The notes under the pieces are model-generated. The model ran no database searches, was not told the origin of the DNA, and saw only the letters and a list, made by a program, of their open reading frames with translations. A program made the translations under genes and the position numbers. From the NCBI RefSeq assembly GCF_002813325.1, contig NZ_PHUG01000001.1, positions 3,534,001-3,598,000 of the forward strand: a stretch of 64,000 nt of DNA, written 5' to 3'. Below are positions 52,348 through 63,466 of this stretch, piece after piece. The stretch comes from Janthinobacterium sp. 64. Its GTDB lineage: Bacteria; Pseudomonadota; Gammaproteobacteria; Burkholderiales; Burkholderiaceae_D. Position 1 is the first letter of the stretch, and each line of letters starts with the position of its first letter.

Positions 52348-53133
52348 TTACTTGCTAAACATCAACGCCGTCATCATGAAATCGAGCCACCACACCATCA
52401 ACGACGAAATCACCACCGTGCGCGTGGTGGCGCCGGAGACATCTTCCGGCGTCGGCTGTGCCTGATACCCCTGGAACAGCGCGATGAACGTCACCGCGAT
52501 GCCGAAGACCATGCTTTTCACATAGGTACCATTGGCGATATCTTTCCAGATATTCACGCCGCCCTGCATCTGCGACCAGAACGAGCCTTCATCAACGCCG
52601 ATCAGCACGACGCCCACCAGGTAGCTCCCGATGACGCCGACGGCCGTGAAGATGCCGCCGAGGATAGGCATGGCGATCACGCCGGCCCAGAAGCGGGGCG
52701 CCAGCACGCGCTGGATCGGATTGACGGCCATCATTTCCATGGCCGACAATTGCTCACCCGCCTTCATCAGGCCGATTTCCGCCGTCAGCGAGGTGCCGGC
52801 GCGGCCCGCGAACAGCAGCGCCGTAACGACCGGACCCAGTTCACGCATCAAGGACAACGCCACCAACTGCCCCAGCGATTGCGTCGCGCCAAAGGTGCTC
52901 AGCGTGTAATAACCTTGCAAACCCAGCACCATGCCGACGAACAGGCCGGACACGGCGATGATCAGCACCGACCGGCTGCCGATGTAAAACAATTGCTCGA
53001 CGAGCAAGTGCGGACGGCGCCACAGGCCCCCCGAAGAGGCGATGATGAGGAAGAACGAACGCACGGCAAAGCCGAGGTCTTGTACCGACCGCCGCAACCA
53101 TGCTCCGATCGCCGCCAGGAAACGCGCGATCAT
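52348..53133 (-). CDS. mlaE: Mla complex permease MlaE
   Basis: This 261-residue permease has the MlaE landmarks LVALSLMRELGPVVTALLFA, GRAGTSLTAEIGLMKAGEQL and SAMEMMAVNPIQRVLAPRFW. It transports phospholipids with MlaF, MlaD and MlaB. Its start overlaps the mlaF stop by four bases. Confidence 0.95.
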   Translation of the reverse strand: MIARFLAAIGAWLRRSVQDLGFAVRSFFLIIASSGGLWRRPHLLVEQLFYIGSRSVLIIAVSGLFVGMVLGLQGYYTLSTFGATQSLGQLVALSLMRELGPVVTALLFAGRAGTSLTAEIGLMKAGEQLSAMEMMAVNPIQRVLAPRFWAGVIAMPILGGIFTAVGVIGSYLVGVVLIGVDEGSFWSQMQGGVNIWKDIANGTYVKSMVFGIAVTFIALFQGYQAQPTPEDVSGATTRTVVISSLMVWWLDFMMTALMFSK

Positions 53134-53939
53134 CGGCCTGCTCCCGCGTGCAAGCCCAGGTCGTCGGCCAGCGACTTGCCCGGATAGTGGAACGGTACGG
53201 GGCCATCGGCCTCGGCATTGACGAACTGCTTGACGTACGGATGCGTCGACACGGCCATCTGGGCCGGCGTGCCGTGCGCCACGATCTTGCCCGATGATAG
53301 AAAATACACATAATCAGCGATGGCGAAACACTCCTTCACGTCGTGCGATACCAGGATAGACGTGGAACCCAGCGCATCGTTCAGATTGCGGATCAAATTG
53401 GCCGTCACCCCCATGGAAATCGGGTCGAGGCCGGCGAACGGCTCGTCGTACATGATCAGTTCGGGGTCGAGCGCGATGGCGCGCGCCAACGCGACGCGGC
53501 GGCCCATGCCGCCCGAGATCTCGGCCGGCTTCAATTGCGCCGCATTGCGCAGCCCCACGGCGTGCAGTTTCATCAGCACCAGAGTGCGGATCAGCTCTTC
53601 ATTCAGATCCGTGTGTTCGCGCAGGGGGAACGCCACGTTCTCGAACGCCGTCAAGTCCGTAAACAGGGCGCCGTGCTGGAACAGCATGCCCATCTTGCGG
53701 CGCATTTGATATAACTCGTCGGTTTTGAGCGTATGCACGATCTGGCCGTCGATATTCACGGAGCCGGAACTGGGGCGCAGCTGGCCGCCGATCAGGCGCA
53801 ATACGGTCGTCTTGCCACTGCCGGAGCCACCCATGACGGCCACAACTTTTCCACGTGGGAAATCCATTTGAAGGCCCGATAAAATCGAACGTTCTCCATA
53901 GGCAAAGTGTAAATCACGGATCTCAACAAGATTTGGCAC
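53130..53939 (-). CDS. mlaF: Mla complex ATPase MlaF
   Basis: This ATPase of about 269 residues has Walker A VMGGSGSGKTTVLRLIG, signature AEISGGMGRRVALARAIALD and Walker B LIMYDEPFAGLDPISMG. The GTG at 53939 gives the family start PNLVEIRDLHFAYGE; longer frames reach 54011 and lack family character, so the exact start is uncertain. It is the first gene of the mla operon; 53940-54179 holds only leader sequence and the gltD terminator. Confidence 0.92.
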   Translation of the reverse strand: MPNLVEIRDLHFAYGERSILSGLQMDFPRGKVVAVMGGSGSGKTTVLRLIGGQLRPSSGSVNIDGQIVHTLKTDELYQMRRKMGMLFQHGALFTDLTAFENVAFPLREHTDLNEELIRTLVLMKLHAVGLRNAAQLKPAEISGGMGRRVALARAIALDPELIMYDEPFAGLDPISMGVTANLIRNLNDALGSTSILVSHDVKECFAIADYVYFLSSGKIVAHGTPAQMAVSTHPYVKQFVNAEADGPVPFHYPGKSLADDLGLHAGAGR

Positions 53940-54128
53940 GACGAAGCTCACTATTTTAATGGCGTATTGTAGTGCAGAAACGCCAACCTCTGCTGAGACA
54001 CCCCCTCGCACGGCCCGGGACAGGGGGAGAATACAACACTAATGAATCGAAAGTCAGATATTTTATTGTAAAAAACGCGAGCCTGCACATGCGCCGCCCC
54101 CACAAACGGCGGCATGACGAAAAGAACA

Positions 54129-54159
54129 AGGGCCACGACGCATCGCGCGCCGTGGCCCT
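54129..54159 (-). terminator. Terminator of gltBD
   Basis: AGGGCCACG (54129-54137) pairs with CGTGGCCCT (54151-54159), followed on the minus strand by the T-rich TGTTCTTTT, 20 bases after the gltD stop. Confidence 0.7.
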
Positions 54160-54179
54160 GGCTTGATCCAGCTCAAATC

Positions 54180-55643
54180 TTAGCGTGGCAGCAGCGATGA
54201 TCCCATCAGGAACTCATCGACGGCGCGCGCACACTGGCGCCCTTCGCGGATGGCCCAGACCACCAGCGACTGGCCACGGCGCATGTCGCCGGCGGCAAAG
54301 ACTTTCGACACCGAGGTCTGGTAGCAGCCGGCGCCATCCGTTGTCGCCTTGACGTTGCCGCGCGCATCCGTATCGACACCGAACGCTTGCAGCACTTGTT
54401 GCACTGGCGAAACAAAACCCATGGCCAGGAAGACCAGGTCCGCTTTCATTTCGAATTCCGAGTTCGGCACTTCGCTCATCTTGCCGTCTTTCCATTCGAC
54501 TCGGCAGGCGATCAGCTTTTCCACCTTGCCACCCTTGCCTTCGAAACGCTTGGTGGCCACGGCCCAGTCGCGCTCGCAGCCTTCCTCGTGCGAGGACGAG
54601 GTGCGCAGCTTGGTCGGCCAGTACGGCCAGACCAGCGGCTTGTTTTCCTGTTCCGGCGGCTGCGGCATCAGTTCGAACTGGGCCACCGAGGCGGCGCCAT
54701 GGCGGTTCGAGGTGCCCACGCAGTCGGACCCCGTGTCGCCGCCGCCGATCACCACCACATGCTTGCCCGTCGCCTTGATCTGGTCCTTGAGCTTGTCGCC
54801 CGCGTTGACCTTGTTTTGCAGCGGCAGGAAATCCATGGCGAAGTGCACGCCTTTCAGTTCGCGGCCCGGCACGGGCAAGTCGCGCGGCTGCTCGGCGCCG
54901 CCGGCCATGATGACGGCGTCAAATTCTTTTTCCAGGTCTTCCGGGAAAATGGTTTCCTTGGCCCAGTTGTTCACATGGGCAGGGAAATCCTTGCCCACCA
55001 GGACGCTGGTGCGGAAGACCACGCCTTCGGCTTCCATTTGTTTCACGCGCAAGTCGATGTGCGATTTTTCCATCTTGAAGTCGGGGATGCCATAACGCAA
55101 CAAACCACCGACCCGGTCGCTCTTTTCAAACACGGTGACGGCATGGCCGGCGCGCGCCAGCTGCTGCGCCGCCGCCAGGCCGGCAGGGCCGGAACCGACG
55201 ATGGCCACTTTCTTGCCGGTGCTAAAACCTGCCGGCTGCGGCGTGACCCAGCCGTGCTCCCAGCCCATGTCGATGATTTTATGCTCGATCGACTTGATGC
55301 CGACCGGATCTTCGTGGATGCCCAGGGTGCAGGCCGATTCGCACGGCGCCGGGCAGATGCGGCCCGTAAATTCCGGGAAGTTGTTGGTCGAATGCAAGAC
55401 GTCGAGCGCTTCGCGGTAGTTACCGCGGTACACCAGATCATTCCAGTCAGGAATGATGTTATTCACGGGGCAACCCGTGGTGCAGAAGGGAATGCCGCAA
55501 TCCATGCAGCGCGCGCCTTGCACGGTCGCTTGCGCGTCCGACAGGTGCAAGACAAATTCCTTGTAGTTCTTCAGGCGCGCGGCAGGCTCCAGATAGTGCT
55601 CGTCCTGGCGCTTGAATTCCATGAAGCCGGTAATTTTACCCAC
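54180..55643 (-). CDS. gltD: Glutamate synthase (NADPH), small subunit
   Basis: This 487-residue flavoprotein passes electrons from NADPH to GltB. An N-terminal iron-sulfur domain ([20 protein letters not shown]) is followed by the FAD motif [20 protein letters not shown] and the NADPH motif [21 protein letters not shown]. It lies 69 bases after gltB and is followed by a terminator. Confidence 0.96.
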   Translation of the reverse strand: MGKITGFMEFKRQDEHYLEPAARLKNYKEFVLHLSDAQATVQGARCMDCGIPFCTTGCPVNNIIPDWNDLVYRGNYREALDVLHSTNNFPEFTGRICPAPCESACTLGIHEDPVGIKSIEHKIIDMGWEHGWVTPQPAGFSTGKKVAIVGSGPAGLAAAQQLARAGHAVTVFEKSDRVGGLLRYGIPDFKMEKSHIDLRVKQMEAEGVVFRTSVLVGKDFPAHVNNWAKETIFPEDLEKEFDAVIMAGGAEQPRDLPVPGRELKGVHFAMDFLPLQNKVNAGDKLKDQIKATGKHVVVIGGGDTGSDCVGTSNRHGAASVAQFELMPQPPEQENKPLVWPYWPTKLRTSSSHEEGCERDWAVATKRFEGKGGKVEKLIACRVEWKDGKMSEVPNSEFEMKADLVFLAMGFVSPVQQVLQAFGVDTDARGNVKATTDGAGCYQTSVSKVFAAGDMRRGQSLVVWAIREGRQCARAVDEFLMGSSLLPR

Positions 55644-55712
55644 GATAGTTCCTTTGTATTTTTAGCTGGCGGGAGCGGCGTGGCCGCTCCCTTCACATTC
55701 ATCTCGGCTGGC

Positions 55713-58700
55713 TCAGGCGGCGACGGCTTGGACTTCCATGGCGGCGTCAGCTGCCATTTCAATCAGCGCGCGCTTGTATTCGTTCGGGAACACCTTCACG
55801 AACTTGCCGCGCGCCGCGGCCCAGTCGTCCAGCAGGACGCGGGCGCGGGTACTGCCCGTGTGCTTGAAGTGACGTTCGATCAGGCGCTTGAGGATGACCT
55901 CGTCGGCTTCCGGTACGCCATCGCGGTGCTGCGTATGCCAGGCGTCGCGGTCAAGGTGCTGTTCCGCTGCCGACACGACCTTGTCAAGGCTGACCATGGC
56001 CGTGTTGCATTTGCTGGCAAAGTCACCCAGCGGGTCATACACATAGGCGATGCCGCCCGACATGCCGGCCGCAAAGTTGCGTCCCGTGTTGCCCAGCACC
56101 ACGACGGTGCCGCCCGTCATGTATTCGCAGCCATGGTCGCCCAGGCCCTCGACCACCGTGGTGGCGCCCGAGTTGCGCACGGCAAAGCGTTCACCGGCCA
56201 CGCCATTGAAGAAGGCTTCGCCGGCAATGGCGCCGTACAGCACCGTGTTGCCGATGATGATGTTGTCCACGGCCCAGCCGCGGAACTCGGTATTGGGCCG
56301 CACGATGATGCGCCCGCCCGACAAGCCTTTACCCACGTAATCGTTGCCCTCGCCCACCAGGTCGATCGTGATGCCGTGCGCCAGGAAGGCGCAGGCCGAC
56401 TGGCCCGCCGTGCCTTGCAATTGAATGTGGATGGTGTCGTCCGGCAAGCCGGCGTGGCCATATTTCTTCGCCACTTCGCCGGACAGCATGGTGCCCACCG
56501 TGCGGTTCAGGTTGCGCACGGGCGAAATGAAGGAGACGCGTTCGCCCTTTTCCAGCGCCGCGCGCGCTTGCGCGATCAGCTTGTGGTCCAGTGCTTTCTC
56601 CAGCGCATGGTCCTGGAATTCCACATGGCGGCAGGCTTGGCCATCCAGTGTTTCCGGCTTGTAGAAGATGGCCGAGAAGTCCAGGCCTTGCGCCTTCCAG
56701 TGCGAAATCGCCTTCGATTTGTCGAGCAAGTCGACGCGGCCGATCAATTCGTCATACGTGCGGATGCCCAGCTGCGCCATCAATTGACGGGCTTCCTCGG
56801 CCACGAAGAAGAAGTAATTGACGACATACTCGGGCTTGCCGGAGAACTTGGCGCGCAGCACCGGGTCTTGCGTGGCCACGCCCACCGGGCAGGTATTCAA
56901 ATGGCATTTGCGCATCATGATGCAGCCTTCGACCACCAGCGGCGCCGTGGCGAAACCGATTTCGTCGGCACCCAGCAGGGCGGCGATGACCACGTCGCGG
57001 CCCGTCTTCATCTGGCCATCGGCCTGCACGCGGATGCGGCTGCGCAAGCCGTTCAAGACCAGCGTTTGTTGCGTTTCTGCCAGGCCCAGCTCCCATGGCG
57101 TGCCCGCATGTTTCACGGACGACAATGGCGAGGCGCCCGTGCCGCCGTCGTGGCCGGCGACCACCACGTGGTCGGCTTTGGCCTTGGTGACGCCGGCGGC
57201 CACCGTGCCGATACCCACTTCCGACACCAGTTTCACGGAAATAGAAGCGCGCGGATTGGCATTCTTCAAGTCATGGATCAGCTGCGCCAGGTCTTCGATC
57301 GAATAGATATCGTGGTGCGGCGGCGGCGAAATCAGGCCCACGCCCGGCACGGAAAAGCGCAGGCTGGCGATGTATTCCGACACTTTATGGCCTGGCAACT
57401 GGCCGCCTTCGCCCGGTTTCGCGCCTTGCGCCATCTTGATCTGGATCTGGTCGGCCGAGTTCAGGTAGGCAGCCGTGACGCCGAAACGTCCCGACGCCAC
57501 CTGCTTGATGCGCGAGCGCATGGAATCGCCTTCCTGCAGCGGAATATCGACGACGATCTGCTCGGCACCCACGACGGAGGCCATGGTGTCGCCCTGGCGG
57601 ATCGGGATGCCCTTCAATTCCTGCGTGTAGCGGTTCGGATCTTCGCCGCCCTCGCCCGTGTTCGACTTGCCGCCGATGCGGTTCATGGCCACTGCCAGGG
57701 TCGCGTGCGCTTCCGTGCTGATCGAGCCGAGCGACATCGCGCCCGTAGCAAAACGCTTGACGATTTCCTTGGCCGGTTCCACTTCGTCGAGCGGGATCGC
57801 CTTGGTCGGGTCGAGCTTGAACTCGAACAGGCCGCGCAGGGTCAGGTGGCGACGGCTCTGGTCGTTGATGATTTGCGCATATTCCTTATAGCTGGAGAAA
57901 TTGTTGCTGCGCGTGGAGTGCTGCAGCTTTGCAATCGCATCCGGCGTCCACATATGGTCTTCGCCGCGCACGCGGAAGGCGTATTCGCCACCCGCGTCGA
58001 GCTTGTCCGCCAGCACGGGATCGTTGCCGAAGGCCAGCGCATGCAGGCGCAGCGCTTCTTCCGCCACTTCAAACACGCCGATGCCTTCCACGTTCGACGC
58101 CGTGCCCTTGAAGTATTTGTCGACCAGCGACTTGTTCAAGCCGATGGCTTCGAAGATTTGCGCGCCGCAGTACGACATATACGTCGAAATACCCATCTTC
58201 GACATGACCTTCATCAAGCCTTTGCCCACCGCCTTGGTGTAATTGTAGATGGCTTTCTCGCCCGACAGGTCACCGGGCAAGCCATGCGCCATCTCGGCCA
58301 GGGTTTCCATGGCCAGATACGGGTGGACGGCTTCCGCGCCATAGCCAGCGAGCAGGGCAAAGTGGTGCGTTTCGCGGGCCGAGCCCGTTTCCACGACGAG
58401 GCCGGTGGAGGCGCGCAAGCCCTTGCTTACCAGGTGCTGGTGCACGGTCGAGGTCGCCAGCAGCGCGGGGATCGCCACCTGGTCGGCGCAAATGGCGCGG
58501 TCCGAGACGATCAGGATGTTGTGGCCGGATTTCACGGCGTCGACGGCTTCCGCGCACAGCGAGGCCAGGCATGCTTCCACGCCTTCCTTGCCCCAGGCCA
58601 GCGGGTAGCAGATATCGAGTTCATACGACTTGAACTTGCCGCCCGTGTGGGCGCTGATGTTGCGCAAACGGGCCATGTCGTCAAAGCCCAGCACGGGCTG

Positions 58701-60413
58701 CGCCACTTCCAGGCGCATCGGCGGGTTGACGTTGTTGGTGTCGAGCAAGTTCGGTTTCGGACCGATGAAGGACACGAGCGACATCACCATCGCTTCGCGG
58801 ATCGGGTCGATCGGCGGATTCGTCACTTGCGCGAACAACTGCTTGAAGTAGTTATACAGCGGTTTCAACTTGTTCGACATGACGGCCAGCGGCGAGTCAT
58901 TGCCCATCGAGCCCGTCGCCTCTTCGCCGGCCACGGCCATCGGCGCCATGAGGAATTTCAAGTCTTCCTGCGTGTAGCCGAACGCCTGCTGGCGGTCCAG
59001 CAAGGATGGCTGGGCTTTTTCGCCGTGCGCGCGGTCCTGTTTCGCTTGTCCTTCGGCCAGCTTGATCTCGTCGAGCTTGATGCGCACCGAGTTGATCCAC
59101 GCTTTATAGGGCTTGGCGTTGGCGTAAGTGTTTTTCAATTCCTGGTCGTCGATGATGCGGCCCGCTTCCAGGTCGATCAGGAACATTTTGCCAGGCTGCA
59201 AGCGCCATTTCTGGATGATTTTCGACTCGGGAATCGGCAGCACGCCCGATTCCGACGCCATCACCACCAGGTCGTCGTCCGTGACGATGTAGCGGGCCGG
59301 ACGCAAGCCATTGCGGTCCAGCGTGCCGCCGATGTGGCGGCCATCCGTAAACGCCATGGCGGCGGGGCCATCCCACGGTTCCATCATGGCCGCGTGGTAT
59401 TCATAGAAGGCGCGGCGGTTGTCATCCATCGTCGTGTGGTTTTCCCACGCTTCCGGGATCATCATCATCATCGCCTGGGCGATCGGATAACCGGCCATCA
59501 ACAGCAGTTCCAGCGCATTGTCGAAACACGCCGTGTCGGACTGGCCTTCATAGATCAGCGGAAAGAGTTTCTGCAGGTCGTCGCCCAGCACGGCCGACTT
59601 CATCACGCCTTCGCGCGCGCGCATCCAGTTGAAGTTGCCTTTGACCGTGTTGATCTCACCATTGTGCGCGATCAAACGGTACGGGTGGGCCAGCGGCCAT
59701 TCGGGGAAAGTATTCGTCGAGAAACGCTGGTGCACGAGGGCCAGGGCCGAGATGCAGCGCGCATCCTGCAAGTCCTTGTAATACACGCCGACCTGGTCAG
59801 CCAGCAGCAAGCCCTTGTACACAATCGTGCGCGCCGACATCGACGGCACGAAGAATTCCTTGCCGTGCAGCAGTTTCAATGCCTGGATGGCGTGGCCCGA
59901 CGATTTGCGGATCACATACAGTTTGCGCTCGAGCGCGTCGGTGACCATGATGTCCGGGCCGCGGCCGATGAAGATCTGGCGAATGACGGGCTCTTTGGCG
60001 CGCACGGTGGGCGACATCGGCATGTCCGTATCGATCGGCACGTTGCGCCAGCCCAGCACGACCTGGCCCTCGATGCGCACGGCGCGTTCGATTTCCTGTT
60101 CGCAAGCGATGCGCGACGCGTGTTCCTTTGGCAGGAAGACCATGCCCACGCCGTATTCGCCAGGCGGCGGCAATTCCACGCCCTGCTTGGCCATTTCTTC
60201 GCGGTAATACTGGTCGGGAATCTGGATCAGGATGCCGGCACCATCGCCCATCAGCGCATCGGCGCCCACGGCGCCCCGGTGATCGAGGTTTTTCAGTATC
60301 AGCAAACCCTGTTCGACGATCGAATGGGTCTTGTTGCCCTTGATATGGGCGACGAAACCGACGCCGCAGGCATCGTGTTCATTGGCTGGGTCGTACAGGC
60401 CTTGCGCTTTCAT
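55713..60413 (-). CDS. gltB: Glutamate synthase (NADPH), large subunit
   Basis: This 1566-residue enzyme makes glutamate from glutamine and 2-oxoglutarate. The N-terminal class II glutaminase begins at Cys16 ([15 protein letters not shown]) after removal of a short propeptide; the FMN/iron-sulfur synthase domain has [19 protein letters not shown] and [18 protein letters not shown]; the C-terminal GXGXG domain has [11 protein letters not shown]. The ATG at 60413 has GGAG upstream and leaves the usual propeptide. A 2015-codon open frame on the other strand overlaps it but is a shadow. Confidence 0.96.
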   Translation of the reverse strand: MKAQGLYDPANEHDACGVGFVAHIKGNKTHSIVEQGLLILKNLDHRGAVGADALMGDGAGILIQIPDQYYREEMAKQGVELPPPGEYGVGMVFLPKEHASRIACEQEIERAVRIEGQVVLGWRNVPIDTDMPMSPTVRAKEPVIRQIFIGRGPDIMVTDALERKLYVIRKSSGHAIQALKLLHGKEFFVPSMSARTIVYKGLLLADQVGVYYKDLQDARCISALALVHQRFSTNTFPEWPLAHPYRLIAHNGEINTVKGNFNWMRAREGVMKSAVLGDDLQKLFPLIYEGQSDTACFDNALELLLMAGYPIAQAMMMMIPEAWENHTTMDDNRRAFYEYHAAMMEPWDGPAAMAFTDGRHIGGTLDRNGLRPARYIVTDDDLVVMASESGVLPIPESKIIQKWRLQPGKMFLIDLEAGRIIDDQELKNTYANAKPYKAWINSVRIKLDEIKLAEGQAKQDRAHGEKAQPSLLDRQQAFGYTQEDLKFLMAPMAVAGEEATGSMGNDSPLAVMSNKLKPLYNYFKQLFAQVTNPPIDPIREAMVMSLVSFIGPKPNLLDTNNVNPPMRLEVAQPVLGFDDMARLRNISAHTGGKFKSYELDICYPLAWGKEGVEACLASLCAEAVDAVKSGHNILIVSDRAICADQVAIPALLATSTVHQHLVSKGLRASTGLVVETGSARETHHFALLAGYGAEAVHPYLAMETLAEMAHGLPGDLSGEKAIYNYTKAVGKGLMKVMSKMGISTYMSYCGAQIFEAIGLNKSLVDKYFKGTASNVEGIGVFEVAEEALRLHALAFGNDPVLADKLDAGGEYAFRVRGEDHMWTPDAIAKLQHSTRSNNFSSYKEYAQIINDQSRRHLTLRGLFEFKLDPTKAIPLDEVEPAKEIVKRFATGAMSLGSISTEAHATLAVAMNRIGGKSNTGEGGEDPNRYTQELKGIPIRQGDTMASVVGAEQIVVDIPLQEGDSMRSRIKQVASGRFGVTAAYLNSADQIQIKMAQGAKPGEGGQLPGHKVSEYIASLRFSVPGVGLISPPPHHDIYSIEDLAQLIHDLKNANPRASISVKLVSEVGIGTVAAGVTKAKADHVVVAGHDGGTGASPLSSVKHAGTPWELGLAETQQTLVLNGLRSRIRVQADGQMKTGRDVVIAALLGADEIGFATAPLVVEGCIMMRKCHLNTCPVGVATQDPVLRAKFSGKPEYVVNYFFFVAEEARQLMAQLGIRTYDELIGRVDLLDKSKAISHWKAQGLDFSAIFYKPETLDGQACRHVEFQDHALEKALDHKLIAQARAALEKGERVSFISPVRNLNRTVGTMLSGEVAKKYGHAGLPDDTIHIQLQGTAGQSACAFLAHGITIDLVGEGNDYVGKGLSGGRIIVRPNTEFRGWAVDNIIIGNTVLYGAIAGEAFFNGVAGERFAVRNSGATTVVEGLGDHGCEYMTGGTVVVLGNTGRNFAAGMSGGIAYVYDPLGDFASKCNTAMVSLDKVVSAAEQHLDRDAWHTQHRDGVPEADEVILKRLIERHFKHTGSTRARVLLDDWAAARGKFVKVFPNEYKRALIEMAADAAMEVQAVAA

Positions 60414-60487
60414 GGGCTTCTCCGCTGCATATGAGTATCGAAAACCTAGAGTAGTGCAACGCAACAAAAAACTCAACTACAACAATT

Positions 60488-60547
60488 AGGGTCGGAGTCG
60501 GATTAAATTTGATTCTGCCGCTCTAAAAATTTAATAGGGACATAGTC
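60488..60547. repeat. Left inverted-repeat pair of the RAYT locus
   Basis: AGGGTCGGAGTCG (60488-60500) and AGGGACATAGTC (60536-60547) are the left copies of two repeats whose inverted partners lie right of the transposase gene (61377-61389 and 61420-61431), each pair differing at one base. They resemble the GGGGTCAGACCC palindrome at 9965-9993. Confidence 0.6.
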
Positions 60548-60607
60548 GAAGCAATTTCAATAAAAGCGCGGAAAGGAACCATTTTTTGTTTTAAATGCGA
60601 ATGCTTT

Positions 60608-61315
60608 TTAATTCGCGGCCGCGTCAGCCACGATTTTTCGAGGGCGGCCCCGCTTGGCTGGCAGCACTTGGCGCTGCATTTTCTGCTCCAGCGCCTGCTT
60701 GAAAGCGTCGGAACCCAGCGGCCAGCCCTTCAATACAGCCTCTTCCACCACTTTCACCTGGCTGCTGCCCAGTCCCTGCTCGAACAGGCGCCGATACGCG
60801 GCCTCGCGGTCGAACGGCGTATTGCCCAGCGCCCAGTACAGCGCGTGGTCGGTGATGACGGGGTCGGGTCGCACACCGGCATGGTGGGCATAGCTCGACC
60901 ACGTATGGTCGAGCGCCTGGGCCGCCAGGCCCGTTTGCACGGGCACGCATTCCAGGTAACGGCAGCAAGTGAGGAAAAAATTGTCGGCATCGATGACGGC
61001 CGTTTTGTAGCGTCCCTGCCACAAAGCACCTTCGCGGCCATATTTTTGGTTGAAATACGGCACGTAATAGCGTCCCAGCCACTGCATCAGCTGCCCCAGC
61101 CCCGTCGCATCGCTGGGCGTGGCTAGCAAATGTAGCTGATCAGGCAACAAAACGTAGGCGTGAATGGCCACCTTGAACATTTTCGCGCCCGTTTTCAGCC
61201 AGGAGAGGAATTGGGCGTAATCAAACGCATCCTGGAACACGGGCTGGCGGTTGCTGCCGCGCTGGATCACGTAATGGGGCAGTGCAGGAATGATGAGGCG
61301 GGGCAAACGGGCCAT
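60608..61315 (-). CDS. REP-associated tyrosine transposase (RAYT), HUH motif altered
   Basis: This 235-residue protein belongs to the single-domain Y1/RAYT family related to IS200: MARLPRLIIPALPHYVIQRG, GALWQGRYKTAVIDADNFFL, and the catalytic Tyr region CCRYLECVPVQTGL. The metal-binding HUH motif, normally HVH in PNHVHLL, reads QLH in LLPDQLHLLATP, so its first His is replaced. The C-terminal tail is basic (KRGRPRK). RAYTs are usually domesticated and tied to short palindromic repeats, which flank this gene. Confidence 0.85.
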   Translation of the reverse strand: MARLPRLIIPALPHYVIQRGSNRQPVFQDAFDYAQFLSWLKTGAKMFKVAIHAYVLLPDQLHLLATPSDATGLGQLMQWLGRYYVPYFNQKYGREGALWQGRYKTAVIDADNFFLTCCRYLECVPVQTGLAAQALDHTWSSYAHHAGVRPDPVITDHALYWALGNTPFDREAAYRRLFEQGLGSSQVKVVEEAVLKGWPLGSDAFKQALEQKMQRQVLPAKRGRPRKIVADAAAN

Positions 61316-61376
61316 GGGGAAAGTCGCAAAATGAAGGCTAAGGCCTTGATTTTACACACTCTGAGGTAGCTGGAGC

Positions 61377-61431
61377 GACTCTGACCCTGTTTTATTGAAA
61401 ATACGCGGGAAAATGATGGACTCTGTCCCTT
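61377..61431. repeat. Right inverted-repeat pair of the RAYT locus
   Basis: CGACTCTGACCCT (61377-61389) and GACTCTGTCCCT (61420-61431) are the inverted partners of the left repeats, arranged in crossed rather than nested order. Confidence 0.6.
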
Positions 61432-61437
61432 TTATGC

Positions 61438-61462
61438 AGCCACCACGCTTGCGGGTGGCTGG
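61438..61462 (-). terminator. Possible terminator of the response-regulator gene
   Basis: An 8-bp stem (CAGCCACC at 61438-61445 with its complement at 61455-61462) lies 10 bases after the stop; no T-run follows, so it may only stabilise the message. Confidence 0.35.
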
Positions 61463-61471
61463 CATCGGGGA

Positions 61472-62152
61472 TCAGGACAGATTAAAACTGGCCGACAGGC
61501 TGTAACCCTCGCCATACGCACTGCGCAGCGGCAAGTCCTGGCCCAGGCCCGTCTTGGCTTTCTTGCGCAGCCGGTACACGAGCATGTCGACGCGGCGGCC
61601 CGCATCGGGATCTTCGCCGCCCATGCCGGCCACGATGACGTCGCGCGGCACGGGGCGGGTATTGATGGTCAGCAAATGCAGGAAGTTGAATTCTTTTTCC
61701 GTCAGGGCAATCACGGCGCCCATCAGTTCAAGTTGGCGAGCGCTTACTTTCAGGGTCCACTTGCCCGGCTCGGGCACGGGGTCTTGCGGCCCGACGCGGC
61801 GGTCGAGCGCCTCGATGTGGGCGGCCAGTTCGGGAAACTTGATCGGCTTGGTCAGATAATGGTCGGCGCCCAGGCGCAAACCGAGGATGCGGCTGTCGAA
61901 AGCGACACGCCCCGTCAGCACCAGCACGCCAATTTGCGGATACAGCTGGCGCATGCGGGGGATGACGTTGAAGCCGTCTTCGTCGGGCAAGCCCAGGTCC
62001 AGCACCACCACGCCGACATTGCCATGGCTCAACGCCGTCCACATCCCGCCAGCGGAGCTGGTGATATGGACTTCATGTTCGAGCTCAACGAGAAACTCCG
62101 CCATGTCTTCGGCGTACTCCAGATTGTCTTCGACGATCAGTATTTTCGTCAT
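61472..62152 (-). CDS. OmpR-family response regulator
   Basis: This 226-residue regulator has a receiver domain (TKILIVEDNLEYAEDM) with phospho-acceptor Asp52 in VVVLDLGLPDEDGF and Lys102 in YLTKPIKFPEL, then a winged-helix DNA-binding domain (LTEKEFNFLHLLTI, RRVDMLVYRLRKKA, LRSAYGEGYSLSA). It lies 137 bases after the sensor kinase gene, its probable partner. Targets are unknown. Confidence 0.9.
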   Translation of the reverse strand: MTKILIVEDNLEYAEDMAEFLVELEHEVHITSSAGGMWTALSHGNVGVVVLDLGLPDEDGFNVIPRMRQLYPQIGVLVLTGRVAFDSRILGLRLGADHYLTKPIKFPELAAHIEALDRRVGPQDPVPEPGKWTLKVSARQLELMGAVIALTEKEFNFLHLLTINTRPVPRDVIVAGMGGEDPDAGRRVDMLVYRLRKKAKTGLGQDLPLRSAYGEGYSLSASFNLS

Positions 62153-62289
62153 TGCAACGCCATTCTTCCATTAGTGAGCTACCGTGGGCAAACCATGCCA
62201 TTCACTTCTACACCATGATGGACGGCACAATAGGTTTACGTCAAGGAATTATCACGGTTGCCTTCAGCGGAAGCAAGGCTTTTCCTTGT

Positions 62290-63417
62290 CTAGACAGGAA
62301 GCGGCAACCAAATGCGGAAAAGCGCCCCGCCTTCGGGCAGATTATGCCCTTGCAAACTCCCCCCATGCACCTCGACAACGGCGCGCGCCATGTACAAGCC
62401 CAGGCCAGCACCGGGATGCGTGGCATGGCTTCCACGGCTGCCTTTCTCGAACAGCTGCGCCATTTCTTCTTCCCGCAAGCCGGGCCCCGCATCGCGCACG
62501 CACAGGGCCACGCCGCCCTCGGGCACCAGCCTGGCCGACACGGTGATGGCACTGCCCGGCGGGCTGAACTTGACGGCATTGTCCAGCAGGATTTTCAGGC
62601 ACAGGGCCATGCCGGGCACGTCGCAGCGCAGGCGGGCCGGCAAGTCTTCATCCAGTTCCAGCTGCACGGTGTGGCTGGCCGGCACGGTGGCGGCCGCCTG
62701 CTGCAGCAAGGCCAGCGGCGCGATGCCGTCGGCGGCCCGCTCGCGGCCAAGCGCCGCCATGCGCTCGGGCGACAGATAATCGTCGATCATGCCCAGCAGG
62801 CGGTCGACGGCCGTCTGGATTTTCACGTAGCGCTTGCGCGTGGCCTCGTCGGCGTCTTTCGACGTCGAAACCAGGCGCTGGATGGCGCCGTCGATGGTGG
62901 CCAGCGGCGTGCGAAATTCATGCGACAGCATCGAGGCGAAGCGCTTCTGCTCCTTTTCCCGCTCCGCTTCCTGCGCCTGGATGGCGCTGACGTCGCGCAG
63001 CGTGCCCGCCAAGGTCACGCCCCGCCCGGCCGCCGCGGGCACGATGGTCGAGCTGATTTCCAGCGCCAGTAGATGCCCGTCGGCATGCGGCAATTCCACT
63101 TCGCGCAGCAGGGACAAACGGCTGGTGTCGCCATCACGCCAGCGCTGCAGACGGGCCGGCAGATCGGCCGCCAGGCGCGCCGCGTGGCTCTGCAAGGCGG
63201 CCAGGTCATGGCCCGTCAGGTGCTGCGCGGCGGGGCTGATGTAGAGTAATTCGAGGGTGGTGGCGTCGAGCAGGAAGGCTGCGTCGCGGCCGTGTTCGGC
63301 CAGCAGGCGGAACTGCGCTTCGCCCGCGCGCGCGCGCAGCAGGGCGCGGCGCAACTGGACGAAACGCAGCGCCATGAGGATGGCGCCGGCAAGCAGCAGA
63401 AGGAGAAAGGGCAGCAT
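62290..63417 (-). CDS. PAS-domain sensor histidine kinase
   Basis: This 375-residue kinase has one N-terminal membrane segment (PFLLLLLAGAILMALRFV), a PAS domain (about residues 33-148, FRLLAEHGRDAAFLLDATTL), the phospho-acceptor His166 in MLSHEFRTPLATIDGAI, and the ATPase motifs LLDNAVKFSPPG, DAGPGLREEEM and GAGLGLYMARAV. The lack of a periplasmic loop suggests it senses an internal signal. Its partner is the response regulator just downstream. Confidence 0.9.
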   Translation of the reverse strand: MLPFLLLLLAGAILMALRFVQLRRALLRARAGEAQFRLLAEHGRDAAFLLDATTLELLYISPAAQHLTGHDLAALQSHAARLAADLPARLQRWRDGDTSRLSLLREVELPHADGHLLALEISSTIVPAAAGRGVTLAGTLRDVSAIQAQEAEREKEQKRFASMLSHEFRTPLATIDGAIQRLVSTSKDADEATRKRYVKIQTAVDRLLGMIDDYLSPERMAALGRERAADGIAPLALLQQAAATVPASHTVQLELDEDLPARLRCDVPGMALCLKILLDNAVKFSPPGSAITVSARLVPEGGVALCVRDAGPGLREEEMAQLFEKGSRGSHATHPGAGLGLYMARAVVEVHGGSLQGHNLPEGGALFRIWLPLPV

Positions 63418-63466
63418 GCGTTATACCTGGCAGGAAAGAATCGCCAAGTATAAGCGCGCGGCAGCG

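Noticed and set aside
53972..54166. A 64-codon plus-strand frame between mlaF and gltD
   Set aside because: No ribosome site; it overlaps the mlaF leader and the gltD terminator.
54387..60434. A 2015-codon open frame on the plus strand across gltD and gltB
   Set aside because: It lies exactly opposite two well-supported genes, is rich in His, Arg, Gln and Val as expected for a GC-rich shadow frame, and shows no known domain.
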